From Bifidobacterium santillanense (GTDB lineage: Bacteria; Actinomycetota; Actinomycetes; Actinomycetales; Bifidobacteriaceae), in assembly GCF_018555385.1 (NCBI RefSeq), contig NZ_JAFEJS010000008.1:62001-126000 (forward strand): a stretch of 64,000 bases of DNA, given 5' to 3'. The notes below the pieces were generated by a model. The model did no database searches. It was not told the DNA's origin and saw nothing but the letters and a program-made list of their open reading frames with translations. The translations under genes and the position numbers were made by a program. The stretch's first letter is position 1; each line of letters starts with the position of its first letter. Shown piece after piece: positions 35,334 through 44,698 of this stretch.

Positions 35334-36328
35334 TCATCGATATGCCGAACACGCGCACGCGTGAGATCGCCCACAAGATCGAACAGCTGCACGAGGAGCG
35401 CGGCGAGTCGGCGACGGGCCGCGTGCTCACGCTGCTCATCGCGACGGACGACGCCGACCTCGAGCACGCGCTGGCCATCGCGAACGCGGCCAGCCGCGAG
35501 CATCCGTGCCGCGTCATCGCGATCGTGCCGGACCGCACACCGGACGCCGACGCCGCCGGCGACGACGACGTCAAGGCGATGGAGAAGACCGACAATCCGG
35601 CCGTAGACCTGACCGACGGCCCCGCGGGATCGAACCTCAGCGCCCAAGTGCGCTTCGGCGCGGACGCTGGCGCGGGCGAGATCATCATCCTGCGTCCCCG
35701 CAACGGGCTCATCAACCATCCGGACACGCTCGTCATCCCGCTGCTCGTGCCGGACGTGCCGGTCGTAGCGTGGTGGCCGACCACTCCCCCATCGAACCCG
35801 TCGAAGGACCTGATGGGCGCGATGGCCCGCAGCCGCATCACCGACGCGATGCACTCGAACAACCCGGAGGCGACGATCGAACGTCTGCGCCGCAACTGGA
35901 CGCCGGAGGACATCGACCTGTCGTGGACGCGCCTGACCGTCTGGCGCGCGATGCTCGCCTCGATGCTCGACCAGCCGCCGCATCTGCCGATCACCGCTGC
36001 CAAGGTCAGCGGTCCGAAGGAGTTCCTGCCGATGGACATGCTGTGCGCATGGCTGCGGCTCAAGCTCGACGTGCCGGTCGACGTGGAGTACGTCGACGAC
36101 GCCGAGGCCGTCACCGGCGTGTACCTCACGCGCGACGACGGCGTGATCTCCCTCGAGCGCCCGTTCGAGGATCAGGCGCTGATCTCGATGCCGGGGCAGA
36201 CCCCGCAGCCGATCTCCGTGCCGGTGCGCACGATCGAGGACTGCCTGACCGAGGAACTGCGCCGCATCGATCCGGACGAGATCTACGCCGAGGTCATCAA
36301 CGAGGGCTGGGACCTGATCCGCCACTGA
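35330..36328 (+). CDS. opcA: OpcA, glucose-6-phosphate dehydrogenase assembly protein
   Basis: A 332-residue protein of the OpcA family, which assembles or allosterically activates G6PD in Actinobacteria and cyanobacteria. Family features: TGRVLTLLIAT, ILRPRNGLINHPDTLVIPLL, VPVVAWWPTTPPSNPSKD and the closing EELRRIDPDEIYAEV. ATG overlaps the zwf stop and follows GGAGG. An Asp/Ala-rich insert (about 60-85) is specific to this protein. Position right after zwf matches the usual actinobacterial order. Confidence 0.93.
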   Translation: MIIDMPNTRTREIAHKIEQLHEERGESATGRVLTLLIATDDADLEHALAIANAASREHPCRVIAIVPDRTPDADAAGDDDVKAMEKTDNPAVDLTDGPAGSNLSAQVRFGADAGAGEIIILRPRNGLINHPDTLVIPLLVPDVPVVAWWPTTPPSNPSKDLMGAMARSRITDAMHSNNPEATIERLRRNWTPEDIDLSWTRLTVWRAMLASMLDQPPHLPITAAKVSGPKEFLPMDMLCAWLRLKLDVPVDVEYVDDAEAVTGVYLTRDDGVISLERPFEDQALISMPGQTPQPISVPVRTIEDCLTEELRRIDPDEIYAEVINEGWDLIRH

Positions 36329-36424
36329 TCGGCCAGTGAGCCGTCGTCGATTGGCCGACAAGGCCGACCGCCGCAACACCACCTATCGCCGTACACATTG
36401 CCGCACACAAGGAGTTATTGAAGA

Positions 36425-37285
36425 ATGGCAACCCGTACACTCATCGTCTACCCGGACAAGGATCTGATGATCCAGGCCGGCGCCCGCCGCTTCGTGCTGA
36501 CGCTGCTCGATCTGCTGTCCGAGCGTCTGCCCGACGGCGGCGCCCGCAAGCGCGTCGACGTGGCGCTCTCCGGCGGTTCCGCCGCACAGCCGCTGGGTCT
36601 CGTGCTGTCCGACCCGCTGGCCACCGCAATCGACTGGTCGCGCGTCCACTTCTGGTGGAGCGACGAGCGTTTCGTGCCGGCCGATTCCACCGATCGCAAC
36701 GCACTCGAGGCGCGCCATCTGCTGCTCGACGATCTGGTCGCCGACGGCCGTCTGCCCGAGGCGAACATCCACGAAATCGCACCGGACGTGCGCCCGGCCG
36801 AGGAGATCGCGAAGGTCACGGCCGACGCGGAAAGCGTCGACGAGTTCGTGCGTTCCGCCGCCGACACGGAGAACGACGCGCTGCTCGACGCCGCCGCCCG
36901 CGCGTACGAGGACGAGCTGACCAAGGAGCTCGGCCCGGAGCCGGTCATCGATCTGATGATCCTCGGCATGGGACCGGACGGCCACTACGCCTCGCTGTTC
37001 CCGGCTTCCTCCGGCCATCACGAGGTGCTGGTCTCCGACCGTCTGGCAGTCGGCGTGAGCCACTCGCCGAAGATGCCGCCGCTGCGCGTCTCGCTGACCG
37101 CACCGCTCATCGCGCGCTCCCGCCGCACGTGGTTCTTCGCGGCCGGCGCAGGCAAGGCCGAGTCGCTCGCGCACGTGTTCGCCGGCGCCGACAAGGGCGG
37201 CGATCCGGAGTACCCGTCGTCGTTCGCCGGCGGCGTGGACGAGTTCACCTGGTTCTCGACGGAGGAGACCGTCGTCAAGCTGTGA
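36425..37285 (+). CDS. pgl: 6-phosphogluconolactonase
   Basis: A 286-residue enzyme that hydrolyses 6-phosphogluconolactone, the product of zwf. Visible motifs: VALSGGSAAQPLGLVL, VHFWWSDERFVPADSTDRN and LMILGMGPDGHYASLFPASS, the typical DevB/SOL set. AAGGAG lies before the ATG. A stretch of about 40 acidic residues around 120-160 (ADAESVDEFVRSAADTENDA) is an insert. The gene is 96 bp after opcA and is followed by a strong terminator. Confidence 0.94.
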   Translation: MATRTLIVYPDKDLMIQAGARRFVLTLLDLLSERLPDGGARKRVDVALSGGSAAQPLGLVLSDPLATAIDWSRVHFWWSDERFVPADSTDRNALEARHLLLDDLVADGRLPEANIHEIAPDVRPAEEIAKVTADAESVDEFVRSAADTENDALLDAAARAYEDELTKELGPEPVIDLMILGMGPDGHYASLFPASSGHHEVLVSDRLAVGVSHSPKMPPLRVSLTAPLIARSRRTWFFAAGAGKAESLAHVFAGADKGGDPEYPSSFAGGVDEFTWFSTEETVVKL

Positions 37286-37310
37286 CGACGTGACGAATCG
37301 AGGAATCGAT

Positions 37311-37339
37311 GCCGCTGGGTCTGCCCAGCGGCATTTTTT
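37311..37339 (+). terminator. Terminator of zwf-opcA-pgl
   Basis: GCCGCTGGG (37311-37319), 4-base loop, CCCAGCGGC (37324-37332), then ATTTTTTC. It begins 25 bases after the pgl stop. Confidence 0.9.
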
Positions 37340-37360
37340 CTCGGGATCGGGCCATTGCGC

Positions 37361-37453
37361 GAGAATTTGTACCGCTGGCTGATTATCAGCGGTACAAATT
37401 CTCGGGATTCGTCCAATGTCCGAGAATATGTACCGCTGAGTTGAGCTCAGCGG
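37361..37453. repeat. Dispersed hairpin element, copies 1 and 2
   Basis: Copy 1 is a perfect 17-bp stem: GAGAATTTGTACCGCTG (37361-37377) and its complement (37387-37403), 9-base loop. Copy 2 starts with CGAGAATATGTACCGCTGAG (37421-37440) and folds through CTCAGCGG (37446-37453) followed by TTTTCTCG. The same family recurs at 46385-46500, 9 kb away, also between genes. Function unknown; some copies could stop transcription. Confidence 0.75.
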
Positions 37454-37514
37454 CGTCTTTTCTCGTAGGTGCCCCGATGCGCGGCTCATGGCATTGGTAC
37501 GACCGCTTCGAATG

Positions 37515-37800
37515 GGTCGGAATCGTGTGTCGTACCAGATTTGCTTGGTACAACACACGAAATGGGCTTGATTCCGCGATTCGTACCATGACGATTTGGC
37601 ACAATCGCCCCACGTGACGTGGATTCAGGAGTTGTACCAAATCAGACCCTTGCAAAAGCCCGGAATTGCAACGTCGCATGGTTTCCGGGATGTCAAGGGG
37701 TTGGTACGACTTTCGAAAACGGCTCGGAATCGCGCGTTGTACCGGATTGTTTTGGGACAACATGGAGCAGTGGGCTGATTCCGCGAGTTGTACCGAACAG
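37515..37800. repeat. Degenerate tandem repeat of about 52 bp
   Basis: GATTCCGCGAGTTGTACC-like blocks recur near 37517, 37568, 37622, (37675, weak), 37727 and 37777, steps of 51-53 bases. Most units also contain GGNACAAC 20 bases later, so each unit can fold (GTTGTACC with GGTACAAC). The whole segment 37454-37800 has no gene with a ribosome site. Confidence 0.6.
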
Positions 37801-37802
37801 GG

Positions 37803-38319
37803 GTTAAGTGGTCTTAACTTTTGCGTGAGCCATTCTCCCGTGTGTGTTGGGGTGTGATTAACGGTTCGGATGTTAATCACATCCCGACACGCGAACCCGC
37901 AGTAAGCTCCACCTCAGATTTAAGACCCACGTTTCTTTACTTAGCCAGAAAACAGTGAACCGGATGCCGTGGGTATGGGGCATCCGGTTCGAGATTTGGC
38001 CTTCGAGCTCTTCAGGCGGGCTCAAATTTGGGCTCGGCTCACACGCTTCGCCTTCGGCCTCCGCGAGCAAGGACTCGCCTTCGGCGAGACTTCAGTTTAT
38101 TGGTGAGGCGGCATAACCGCCTCACGTCGGTTGCTGTTGACAACCAGCTGGGCGGCTAGGAGACCGCGCGTTGATTTGTCCGGCTCTCGCCGGACCTGAA
38201 GAGGGTCGTCCTCCTTACCCGGGTTGGAGGCATAGCCGCCAACCCCTGAAGAGGGTCGGGAAGCTCACCGGGCTTCCCTAAGCCGGAAATCGAAGAGTGT
38301 TACTCTTCGATTTCCGGCT
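37803..38319. other. Chain of hairpins downstream of gnd
   Basis: At least nine hairpins in about 500 bp: GTTAAG/CTTAAC (37803) with TTTT; GTGATTAAC/GTTAATCAC (37854-37880), extended by an outer GTGTTGGG/CCCGACAC; GAACCGGATGCC/GGCATCCGGTTC (37957-37990); CTCGCC/GGCGAG (38074); GTGAGGCGG/CCGCCTCAC (38103-38125); GTCCGGC/GCCGGAC (38178-38195); GGGTTGG/CCAACCC with inner GGC/GCC (38221-38245); GGGAAGC/GCTTCCC (38258-38278); and an 18-bp perfect stem (38281-38298 with 38302-38319). Several are joined by CCTGAAGAGGGTCG. The last one contains the final gnd codons and has the stop codon in its loop. No protein-coding gene is visible here. Confidence 0.75.
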
Positions 38320-39754
38320 TACCCTCTTCAGCCCACAACGTGTGGAACACGCCCGGCTTGTCGACTCGGCCGTAGGTGTGGGCGCCGAAGAGGTCGCGCT
38401 GGGACTGGGTCAGGGCGGTGGGCAGGCGCTTGGAGCGCAGGCCGTCGTAGTAGGCCAAGGAGCTGGAGAACACCGGGGTCGGGATGCCGGCCTCGATGGC
38501 CTTGATGATCACGCGGCGCCACGCATCCTGCGATTCGCCGATGATCTTCTCGAAATACGGGTCGAACAGCAGCGAGGACGGCGGGTTGTCGCCCTTGAAC
38601 GCCTCGGTGATGCGGTCGAGCAGGAACTGGGCGCGGATGATGCAGCCGCCGCGCCAGATGCGCGCGACCTCGGACAGGTTGATGTCCCAGCCGTACTCCT
38701 TGGCACCGTCCTGGATCTCGTTGAGGCCCTGGGCGTAGGCGACGACCTTGGAGGCGAACAGCGCGCGGCGCACATCCTCGATGAACGCGGCCTTGTCTTC
38801 GCCGTCCAGATCGATCGTCTTGTTCGGGCCGGCGAGGCCCTCCTTCTGGGCATCCTCGCGCAGCTCGCCGTGGGAGGAGAGCGCGCGGGCGAACACGGCC
38901 TCGCCGATCGAGGCGACCGGGGAGCCGAACTCGAGGCCAGTCTGCACGGTCCAGGTGCCGGTGCCCTTCATGCCGGCGTGGTCGACGACGATGTCCACGA
39001 ACGGCTTGCCGGTCTCGGCGTCCTTGTGGTGGAGCACCTCGGCGGTGATCTCGATCAGGTAGGAGTCGAGGTCGCCCTTGTTCCACTCATCGAACACGTC
39101 GGCGATCTCCTCGGCGTCCATCCCGAGGCCGCGGCGCAGGATGTCGTACGCCTCGCCGATGACCTGCATGTCGGCGTACTCGATGCCGTTGTGGACCATC
39201 TTGACGAAGTGGCCGGCGCCGTCGGTGCCGATGTGCGTCACGCACGGCTCGCCGTTGACCTTCGCCGCGATCGACTGCAGGATCGGGCCGAGGGTCTTCC
39301 AGGACTCCGCGGTGCCGCCGGGCATCAGGGACGGGCCGTTGAGCGCGCCCTCCTCGCCGCCGGAGACGCCGCAGCCGACGAAGTGGAAGCCCTTCGCACG
39401 CACGGCCTTCTCACGCTTGATGGTGTCCTTGAAGAACGAGTTGCCGCCGTCGACGATGATGTCGCCCGGCTCGAAGACCTGCTCGAGCTGCTCGATCACG
39501 CCGTCGGTCGGGGCGCCGGCCTTGACCATGATGATCGCGGTGCGCGGACGCTTGAGGGAGGCGGCGAACTCCTCGAGGGTCTTCGCGGGCACGAACGCAC
39601 CCTCGGAGCCGTGCTCCTCCATCAGCTTCTCGGTACGGGAGTAGTGGCGGTTGAACAGGGCCACCGTGTTGCCGTGGTGCGCCAGATTGCGCGCCAGGTT
39701 CGAGCCCATCGCCGCCAAGCCGATCACACCGATGTTTGCCGTAGCTTCGGCCAT
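38300..39754 (-). CDS. gnd: 6-phosphogluconate dehydrogenase
   Basis: A 484-residue decarboxylating dehydrogenase making ribulose 5-phosphate, CO2 and NADPH. Motifs: IGVIGLAAMGSNLARNLAHH (coenzyme fold), FVGCGVSGGEEGALNGPSLM (substrate loop), HFVKMVHNGIEYADMQVI and IWRGGCIIRAQFL. Length is normal. It faces zwf-opcA-pgl, ending in the shared intergenic hairpin region, so both halves of the oxidative branch lie together. The last codons (KPEIEE) are coded inside a perfect 18-bp inverted repeat. Confidence 0.96.
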   Translation of the reverse strand: MAEATANIGVIGLAAMGSNLARNLAHHGNTVALFNRHYSRTEKLMEEHGSEGAFVPAKTLEEFAASLKRPRTAIIMVKAGAPTDGVIEQLEQVFEPGDIIVDGGNSFFKDTIKREKAVRAKGFHFVGCGVSGGEEGALNGPSLMPGGTAESWKTLGPILQSIAAKVNGEPCVTHIGTDGAGHFVKMVHNGIEYADMQVIGEAYDILRRGLGMDAEEIADVFDEWNKGDLDSYLIEITAEVLHHKDAETGKPFVDIVVDHAGMKGTGTWTVQTGLEFGSPVASIGEAVFARALSSHGELREDAQKEGLAGPNKTIDLDGEDKAAFIEDVRRALFASKVVAYAQGLNEIQDGAKEYGWDINLSEVARIWRGGCIIRAQFLLDRITEAFKGDNPPSSLLFDPYFEKIIGESQDAWRRVIIKAIEAGIPTPVFSSSLAYYDGLRSKRLPTALTQSQRDLFGAHTYGRVDKPGVFHTLWAEEGKPEIEE

Positions 39755-39849
39755 TGCCTTGCCTTTCAGTCGACTGCAATATCCTTACGGGGACGATCCC
39801 CCACAGCCCCGAGTCTATCGCCGCGTGCGGCCCAAGGCGAGACCCGTCT

Positions 39850-42800
39850 TCACCTGCGGGCGGAATCCTCCGGCCCGCCGTAGTCGGCCGGCTCGCCCAT
39901 CGCCGACGCCCAGCGGCGCCGACGCGACGGCCTGCGGTCGACGAACCGGCGGAAGACCCACTTGCGTGCCTCCTCGATGCCGAGGATCGCGAACGGGATC
40001 ACCGCGAGATACAGGTAGTCGTCGAGGCCGAGCGGCGCGGTGTGGAACACGCGCTGCAGCACCGGCACCGACGTGATGAGCACGATCAGCGCGATCTCGA
40101 CGACGATGCCGATGTTCACGGTCCGGTTCGAGAACAGCCCGACAGAGAACGCGGAGGCGTGGCCGGTGCGGCAGTTCCACACCGCGCCGATCTGCGCGAA
40201 CACGATCGAGGCGAGCGTCATCGTGGTGGCGGTCACGTACACCGGATCCCAGTCGTCGGCCAGCCCGGCGAGCGGCACGGACGGCCAGCCGTTCATCACG
40301 TTGACGAGGAAGTAGCCGACGAGCGAGGCGATCGTGCCGAGCACGCCGTACCACAGGAACGCCTTCAGGAGCGTGTGGCGGTTGAGCAGGCGCTCATGCG
40401 GGTCGCGCGGCGGCTGGTCCATCACGCCCTCCTCGGGCGGTTCGGTGCCCAGCCCCAGCGCGGGCAGCATGTCGGTGCCGAGGTCGATCGTCAGGATCTG
40501 CATCGTCGTCAGCGGCAGCGGGATCAGTCCGCCGGAGAACAGGTAGACGGCGCTCGGCACGGCCTCCGGCATGTTCGAGTTGAGGATGTACAGCAGGAAC
40601 CGGCGGATGTTCGCGTACACCGCGCGGCCCTCCTCGATCGCGGCGACGATCGACGCGAAGTTGTCGTCGGTCAGGATGATGTCGGCCGCCTCCTTGGCGA
40701 CGTCGGTGCCGGTCACGCCCATCGCGACGCCCACGTCGGCCTTCTTCAGAGCTGGCGCGTCGTTGACGCCGTCGCCGGTGGTCGCGACGATCTCGCCCAT
40801 GTTCTGCAGGCACGAGACGACGCGCAGCTTCTGTTCGGGGGCCATGCGCGCGAAGATCACCTCGCCCCTGAGGGCCTCGGTGAGCTCGGCGTCGGTCATC
40901 GCGCCCAGGTCCGGCCCGGAGATGACGCGCGCGTGAGGGCCCTCGACGATGCCGATGCGCCGGGCGATCGCCATCGCGGTGCGCCCGTAGTCGCCGGTGA
41001 TCATGATGATGCGGATGCCTGCGGAACGGCACTTGTCGACGGCGGCCGCGACCTCGGGCCGCGGCGGGTCGACCATCGCCTCGAGGCCGACGAACGTGAG
41101 GTCGCGTTCGATGGACTCCGGGGTGAGCGCGACGGCGCCCGCGGGGACCGGATCGGGACCGGTCGGACCGGGGCCCGCATCGGCGAGCGCGGCCGCACGC
41201 TCGTCGGCGTCGAGCTCGCGGCTCGCGACGGCGAGGACGCGCAGTCCCCGGTCGGCGTAGGCGTCGTTGGCGGCCATGATGCGCTCGCGCAGGTCGTCGG
41301 TCATCGGCTCGATGCGGCCGCCGACGCGCACGCGCGTGGCGAGGCGGACGACCTCGTTCGGGGCGCCCTTGGTGAACGCGACGAGGCGGTCGGCGGACGA
41401 TGCGCCGTCGGACGTGATGCCGGACGCGGGAGCGTTCCCGTCCGCCGGCACGCGGTCGATGACGGTCATGCGCTTGCGGCGCGAGTCGAACGGCAGCTCG
41501 GCGACGCGCGGCATCGTCCTGGCGAGGTCGTCGGGCTCCAGTCCGGCCTTCTGGCAGGAGACGAGCAGGCACGCCTCGGTCGGGTCGCCGTACACCTGCC
41601 AGCGGCCGTTCGCCGAGGGCGCGTGGTCGTCGAGGACCTCGGGGATGGCGTTCGGGCCGTGGTCGGCCTCCGGCGCGGGCGCGGGCCGGTCGGTCATGAC
41701 GGACGACTCGGCGTCGGGCGCGTGCAGGTGCGCGTTGGTGCACAGCGCGCCGCCGACGACGAGCTCGCGCAGGGCCGGGTCGTCGGCCGCGGTCCACACG
41801 CGTCCGGTGCCGCCGCGCTCCTCGATCCGTCCCTCCCGCGCGTCGTAGCCGGTGCCGGTCACGTGGTATTCGCGCTCCGGCGTCCACAGGTATTCGACGG
41901 TCATCTCGTTGCGCGTGAGCGTGCCGGTCTTGTCGGTGCAGATGACGGATGTGCAGCCGAGCGATTCGACGCTGGAGAGCTTCTTGACCAGGGCGTTGCG
42001 TTTGCTCATGCGCTGCACGGCCATCGCGAGCGCGAGGGTGACGGTCGGCAGGAGCCCCTCGGGGATGAACGCGACCATCATGCCGAGCGCGAAGATGAAC
42101 GCCTGGGCGAGCGGATTGTGGACGAACAGGATGTCGAGCAGCAGGAACACGGCGCCGACGCACGTCGCGAAGATCGTGATCTGGCGGGTCAGATGGTTGA
42201 GCTCGCGCTGCAGCGGGCTGTCCGCGTCGCCGACGTTCTGCGTGAGTCTCGCGATGCGGCCGAACCTCGTGTTCATGCCGGTGCGCACGACCACCGCCCG
42301 CCCGTTGCCCTCGGACACGGACGTGCCGGCGAACACGAGGTTCGGGATCTCGGCGGCGGACAGCCCCTCGATCCTCGCGGCGGCCGCGTTCTTGCGGGCC
42401 GGCGTCGATTCGCCGTTCAGGGTCGACTGGTTGACCTGCAGGTTGTTCGCCTCGACGAGCCGCGCGTCGGCCGAGATGGCGTCGCCCTCCTCGAGGGTGA
42501 ACACGTCGCCGGGCACGAGGTCCTCGACCGGCAGCTTCTCCGTCGCGCCGTCGCGGATCACGGTGACGTACTGCGGCAGCATCCGCTTCAGCGCCTCGGC
42601 GGCCTTGCCCGCGCGGTACTCCTGGCAGAAGCTGAACACGCCGTTGATGACGTTGACGAGCCACACGGCCACGCCCAGCTCGGCCATGCCGGCGACGAAC
42701 GCGATCGCGCCGGCGGCCCACAGCAGCAGGGCCATCAGGTGCGTGAAGCTCCTGAGGAACACGACGACCGTCGGGGTCTTCCGCTCCTCCTCGATGGCGT

Positions 42801-42984
42801 TGCGGCCGTACTTCGCCAGTCTGATCTCGGCCTGCGTGCGCGACAGTCCCGCCGCGTCGGTTCCCATCGCCTGATACACGCGGTCGACCGGCAGCGTGCT
42901 GATCTCGTCCATCGAATACGCGGACGCGCGTTCCTGTGGTTTCCTGAGCCGGCCGGAGAGGCCGGATCGGCTGGCCTGCGTCAT
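39850..42984 (-). CDS. Cation-transporting P-type ATPase (type II)
   Basis: About 1044 residues. N-terminal cation-ATPase domain (GLSRTQAEIRLAKYGRNAIEE), actuator TLNGESTPARKN, membrane motif FIPEGLLPTVTLALAMAVQR, phosphorylation site ICTDKTGTLTRNEM (D at about 351), nucleotide-domain KGAPNEV and hinge TGDGVNDAPALKKADVGVAM. The PEGLLPTVTLAL form of the ion-binding helix is nearer the Na+/K+-type and bacterial PacL-like pumps than SERCA (PEGLPAV), so the ion (Ca2+, Mg2+ or Na+) is not certain. A long Asp/Pro/Ala-rich insert lies in the nucleotide domain. ATG at 42984 is chosen, after GGGGGCG; upstream ATGs at 42990 and 42999 are possible. Confidence 0.9.
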   Translation of the reverse strand: MTQASRSGLSGRLRKPQERASAYSMDEISTLPVDRVYQAMGTDAAGLSRTQAEIRLAKYGRNAIEEERKTPTVVVFLRSFTHLMALLLWAAGAIAFVAGMAELGVAVWLVNVINGVFSFCQEYRAGKAAEALKRMLPQYVTVIRDGATEKLPVEDLVPGDVFTLEEGDAISADARLVEANNLQVNQSTLNGESTPARKNAAAARIEGLSAAEIPNLVFAGTSVSEGNGRAVVVRTGMNTRFGRIARLTQNVGDADSPLQRELNHLTRQITIFATCVGAVFLLLDILFVHNPLAQAFIFALGMMVAFIPEGLLPTVTLALAMAVQRMSKRNALVKKLSSVESLGCTSVICTDKTGTLTRNEMTVEYLWTPEREYHVTGTGYDAREGRIEERGGTGRVWTAADDPALRELVVGGALCTNAHLHAPDAESSVMTDRPAPAPEADHGPNAIPEVLDDHAPSANGRWQVYGDPTEACLLVSCQKAGLEPDDLARTMPRVAELPFDSRRKRMTVIDRVPADGNAPASGITSDGASSADRLVAFTKGAPNEVVRLATRVRVGGRIEPMTDDLRERIMAANDAYADRGLRVLAVASRELDADERAAALADAGPGPTGPDPVPAGAVALTPESIERDLTFVGLEAMVDPPRPEVAAAVDKCRSAGIRIIMITGDYGRTAMAIARRIGIVEGPHARVISGPDLGAMTDAELTEALRGEVIFARMAPEQKLRVVSCLQNMGEIVATTGDGVNDAPALKKADVGVAMGVTGTDVAKEAADIILTDDNFASIVAAIEEGRAVYANIRRFLLYILNSNMPEAVPSAVYLFSGGLIPLPLTTMQILTIDLGTDMLPALGLGTEPPEEGVMDQPPRDPHERLLNRHTLLKAFLWYGVLGTIASLVGYFLVNVMNGWPSVPLAGLADDWDPVYVTATTMTLASIVFAQIGAVWNCRTGHASAFSVGLFSNRTVNIGIVVEIALIVLITSVPVLQRVFHTAPLGLDDYLYLAVIPFAILGIEEARKWVFRRFVDRRPSRRRRWASAMGEPADYGGPEDSARR

Positions 42985-43266
42985 GTCCATCGCCCCCATG
43001 CGTTGAACGTTCCATACGCCTCGACGGATCCTCCACCGGCAAATCCGCCCGGTTCCCATTGTAGTCCGCAAGCCCGCGGGAGGTCCATGCCACCGGCCGG
43101 CGGAAATCTCTCGCCGGGGGCACCTTCAGCGAGAGATTGCCGCCACTGACCGGCGGCGACGTCTCGCTGACGGGCAACGGAGGCGAACCGTCGCGGCAAG
43201 TGGTTGAATAGGAGTCATATGAATCGGGCACCCATAGGTCGGGCGCCGCACGTCAAAGGAGTATCG

Positions 43267-44457
43267 ATGATCAACGAGCAGTACAAGGCGATGCTGGGCG
43301 GCAAATCCGTCATCCGCGAACTGAGCGAGTACGCGACGGCGCGCGGCAAGGAGATCGGCTACGAGAACGTGTTCGACTACTCCCTGGGCAATCCGAGCGT
43401 GCCGGCGCCGGCCGACTTCGCGAAGACCATGGTCGACCTGTACTCGAACGGCGACCCGGTCGCGATCCACGGCTACTCGCCGTCGCTGGGCATCCCGAGC
43501 GTCAAGGACGCGATCGCCGAGTCGCTCAACCGCCGCTTCGACATGGACTACACCGGCAACCACATCTTCCCGACGACCGGCGCGGCCGGCGCCCTCGCGC
43601 ACGCGATGCGCGCCGTGACCAAGCCGGGCGACGAGATCATCACGTTCGCGCCGTACTTCCCGGAGTACCAGCCGTACGTCAACGGCACCGGCGCGCACCT
43701 GACCGTGATCCCGGCAGACACGACGAACTTCCAGATCCACTTCGACGCGTTCGAGGCGGCCCTCAATCCGAACGTGCAGGCCGTGCTCATCAACACGCCG
43801 AACAACCCGTCGGGCGCCGTGTACTCGGCCGAGACGCTGGAGCGCCTCGCCGCGATCCTCACCGCCAAGCAGGCCGAATACGGCCACGACATCTTCCTCA
43901 TCAGCGACGAGCCGTACCGCGAGATCGTCTTCGACGGCGGCACCCAGCCGTACCCGGCGAAGTTCTACGACAACACGCTCACCTGCTACTCGTGGTCGAA
44001 GTCGCTGTCCCTGCCGGGCGAGCGCATCGGCTACGTGGCGGTCAACCCGCGCGCCACCGACGCCGACATCCTCGTGCCGATGATGGGCCAGATCTCGCGC
44101 GGCACCGGCCACAACTGCCCGCCGAGCTCGATTCAGCTGGGCGTCGCGAAGGTGCTCGACGAGACCTCCGACCTGTCCGTGTACGAGACGAACATGAACC
44201 TGCTGTACGACGCGCTCACCTCGATCGGCTTCGACGTGGTGCGTCCGGGCGGCACGTTCTACATCTTCCCGAAGGCGCTCGAGGAGGACGCGACCGCGTT
44301 CTGCCTCAAGGCCAAGGAGTACGACCTGATCCTCGTGCCGTCGGAGAGCTTCGGCGTGCCCGGCTACTTCCGCATGGCCTACTGCATCGACACCGAAAAG
44401 GTCAAGCGCTCCATCCCGGCTTTGGAGAAGTTCGCCCACGAACAGTACGGACTGTGA
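43267..44457 (+). CDS. Class I/II PLP-dependent aminotransferase
   Basis: A 396-residue aminotransferase. Pyridoxal phosphate lysine is K245 in CYSWSKSLSLPGERIGYVAV; the cofactor Asn/Asp/Tyr set is seen in LINTPNNPSGAVYS and FLISDEPYREIVFDG; the substrate-carboxylate Arg lies in SFGVPGYFRMAYCID. Start ATG 43267 is preceded by AAAGGAG. Resembles AspC-like enzymes of Gram-positives. Amino-acid specificity cannot be told from sequence. It is monocistronic and convergent with the CmpB-type gene across two giant hairpins. Confidence 0.9.
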   Translation: MINEQYKAMLGGKSVIRELSEYATARGKEIGYENVFDYSLGNPSVPAPADFAKTMVDLYSNGDPVAIHGYSPSLGIPSVKDAIAESLNRRFDMDYTGNHIFPTTGAAGALAHAMRAVTKPGDEIITFAPYFPEYQPYVNGTGAHLTVIPADTTNFQIHFDAFEAALNPNVQAVLINTPNNPSGAVYSAETLERLAAILTAKQAEYGHDIFLISDEPYREIVFDGGTQPYPAKFYDNTLTCYSWSKSLSLPGERIGYVAVNPRATDADILVPMMGQISRGTGHNCPPSSIQLGVAKVLDETSDLSVYETNMNLLYDALTSIGFDVVRPGGTFYIFPKALEEDATAFCLKAKEYDLILVPSESFGVPGYFRMAYCIDTEKVKRSIPALEKFAHEQYGL

Positions 44458-44493
44458 TGCGATTCTGATTTTCGTTCTTTTGCGCTGTAGGCC

Positions 44494-44581
44494 GGGGAGG
44501 GGCGTATGGCGTGATATGTGACACGCTCCGGGCCGCTCGGCCAAGTCTTACGGTCCCACATCACGCCATACGCCCCTCCCC
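44494..44581. other. Long hairpin A between convergent genes
   Basis: A 25-bp stem with one 2-base bulge: arm 44494-44520 begins GGGGAGGGGCGTATGGCGTG, its complement is 44557-44581. The loop (44521-44556) has its own small stem, GGCCG/CGGCC. Loop bases 44520-44545 match the loop of hairpin B in reverse orientation (24 of 26 bases), although the stems are unrelated. Could act as a two-way terminator, but the loop match needs another reason. Confidence 0.75.
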
Positions 44582-44698
44582 TCCGTTACGCCATGACGTC
44601 ACTGTACGCTTGCGCTGACGTAACGTCCGAACGCCTCGTTGCGCTGTCGCTTTGTTTAAACTCGCGTCTGACGCAACGCAACATATGTACGGAAGTTC

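Noticed and set aside
39754-43149. A 1131-residue rightward frame opposite the P-type ATPase
   Set aside because: It is the antisense shadow of a GC-rich gene: repetitive Arg/Asp/Val/Gly/His composition, no motif, no ribosome site.
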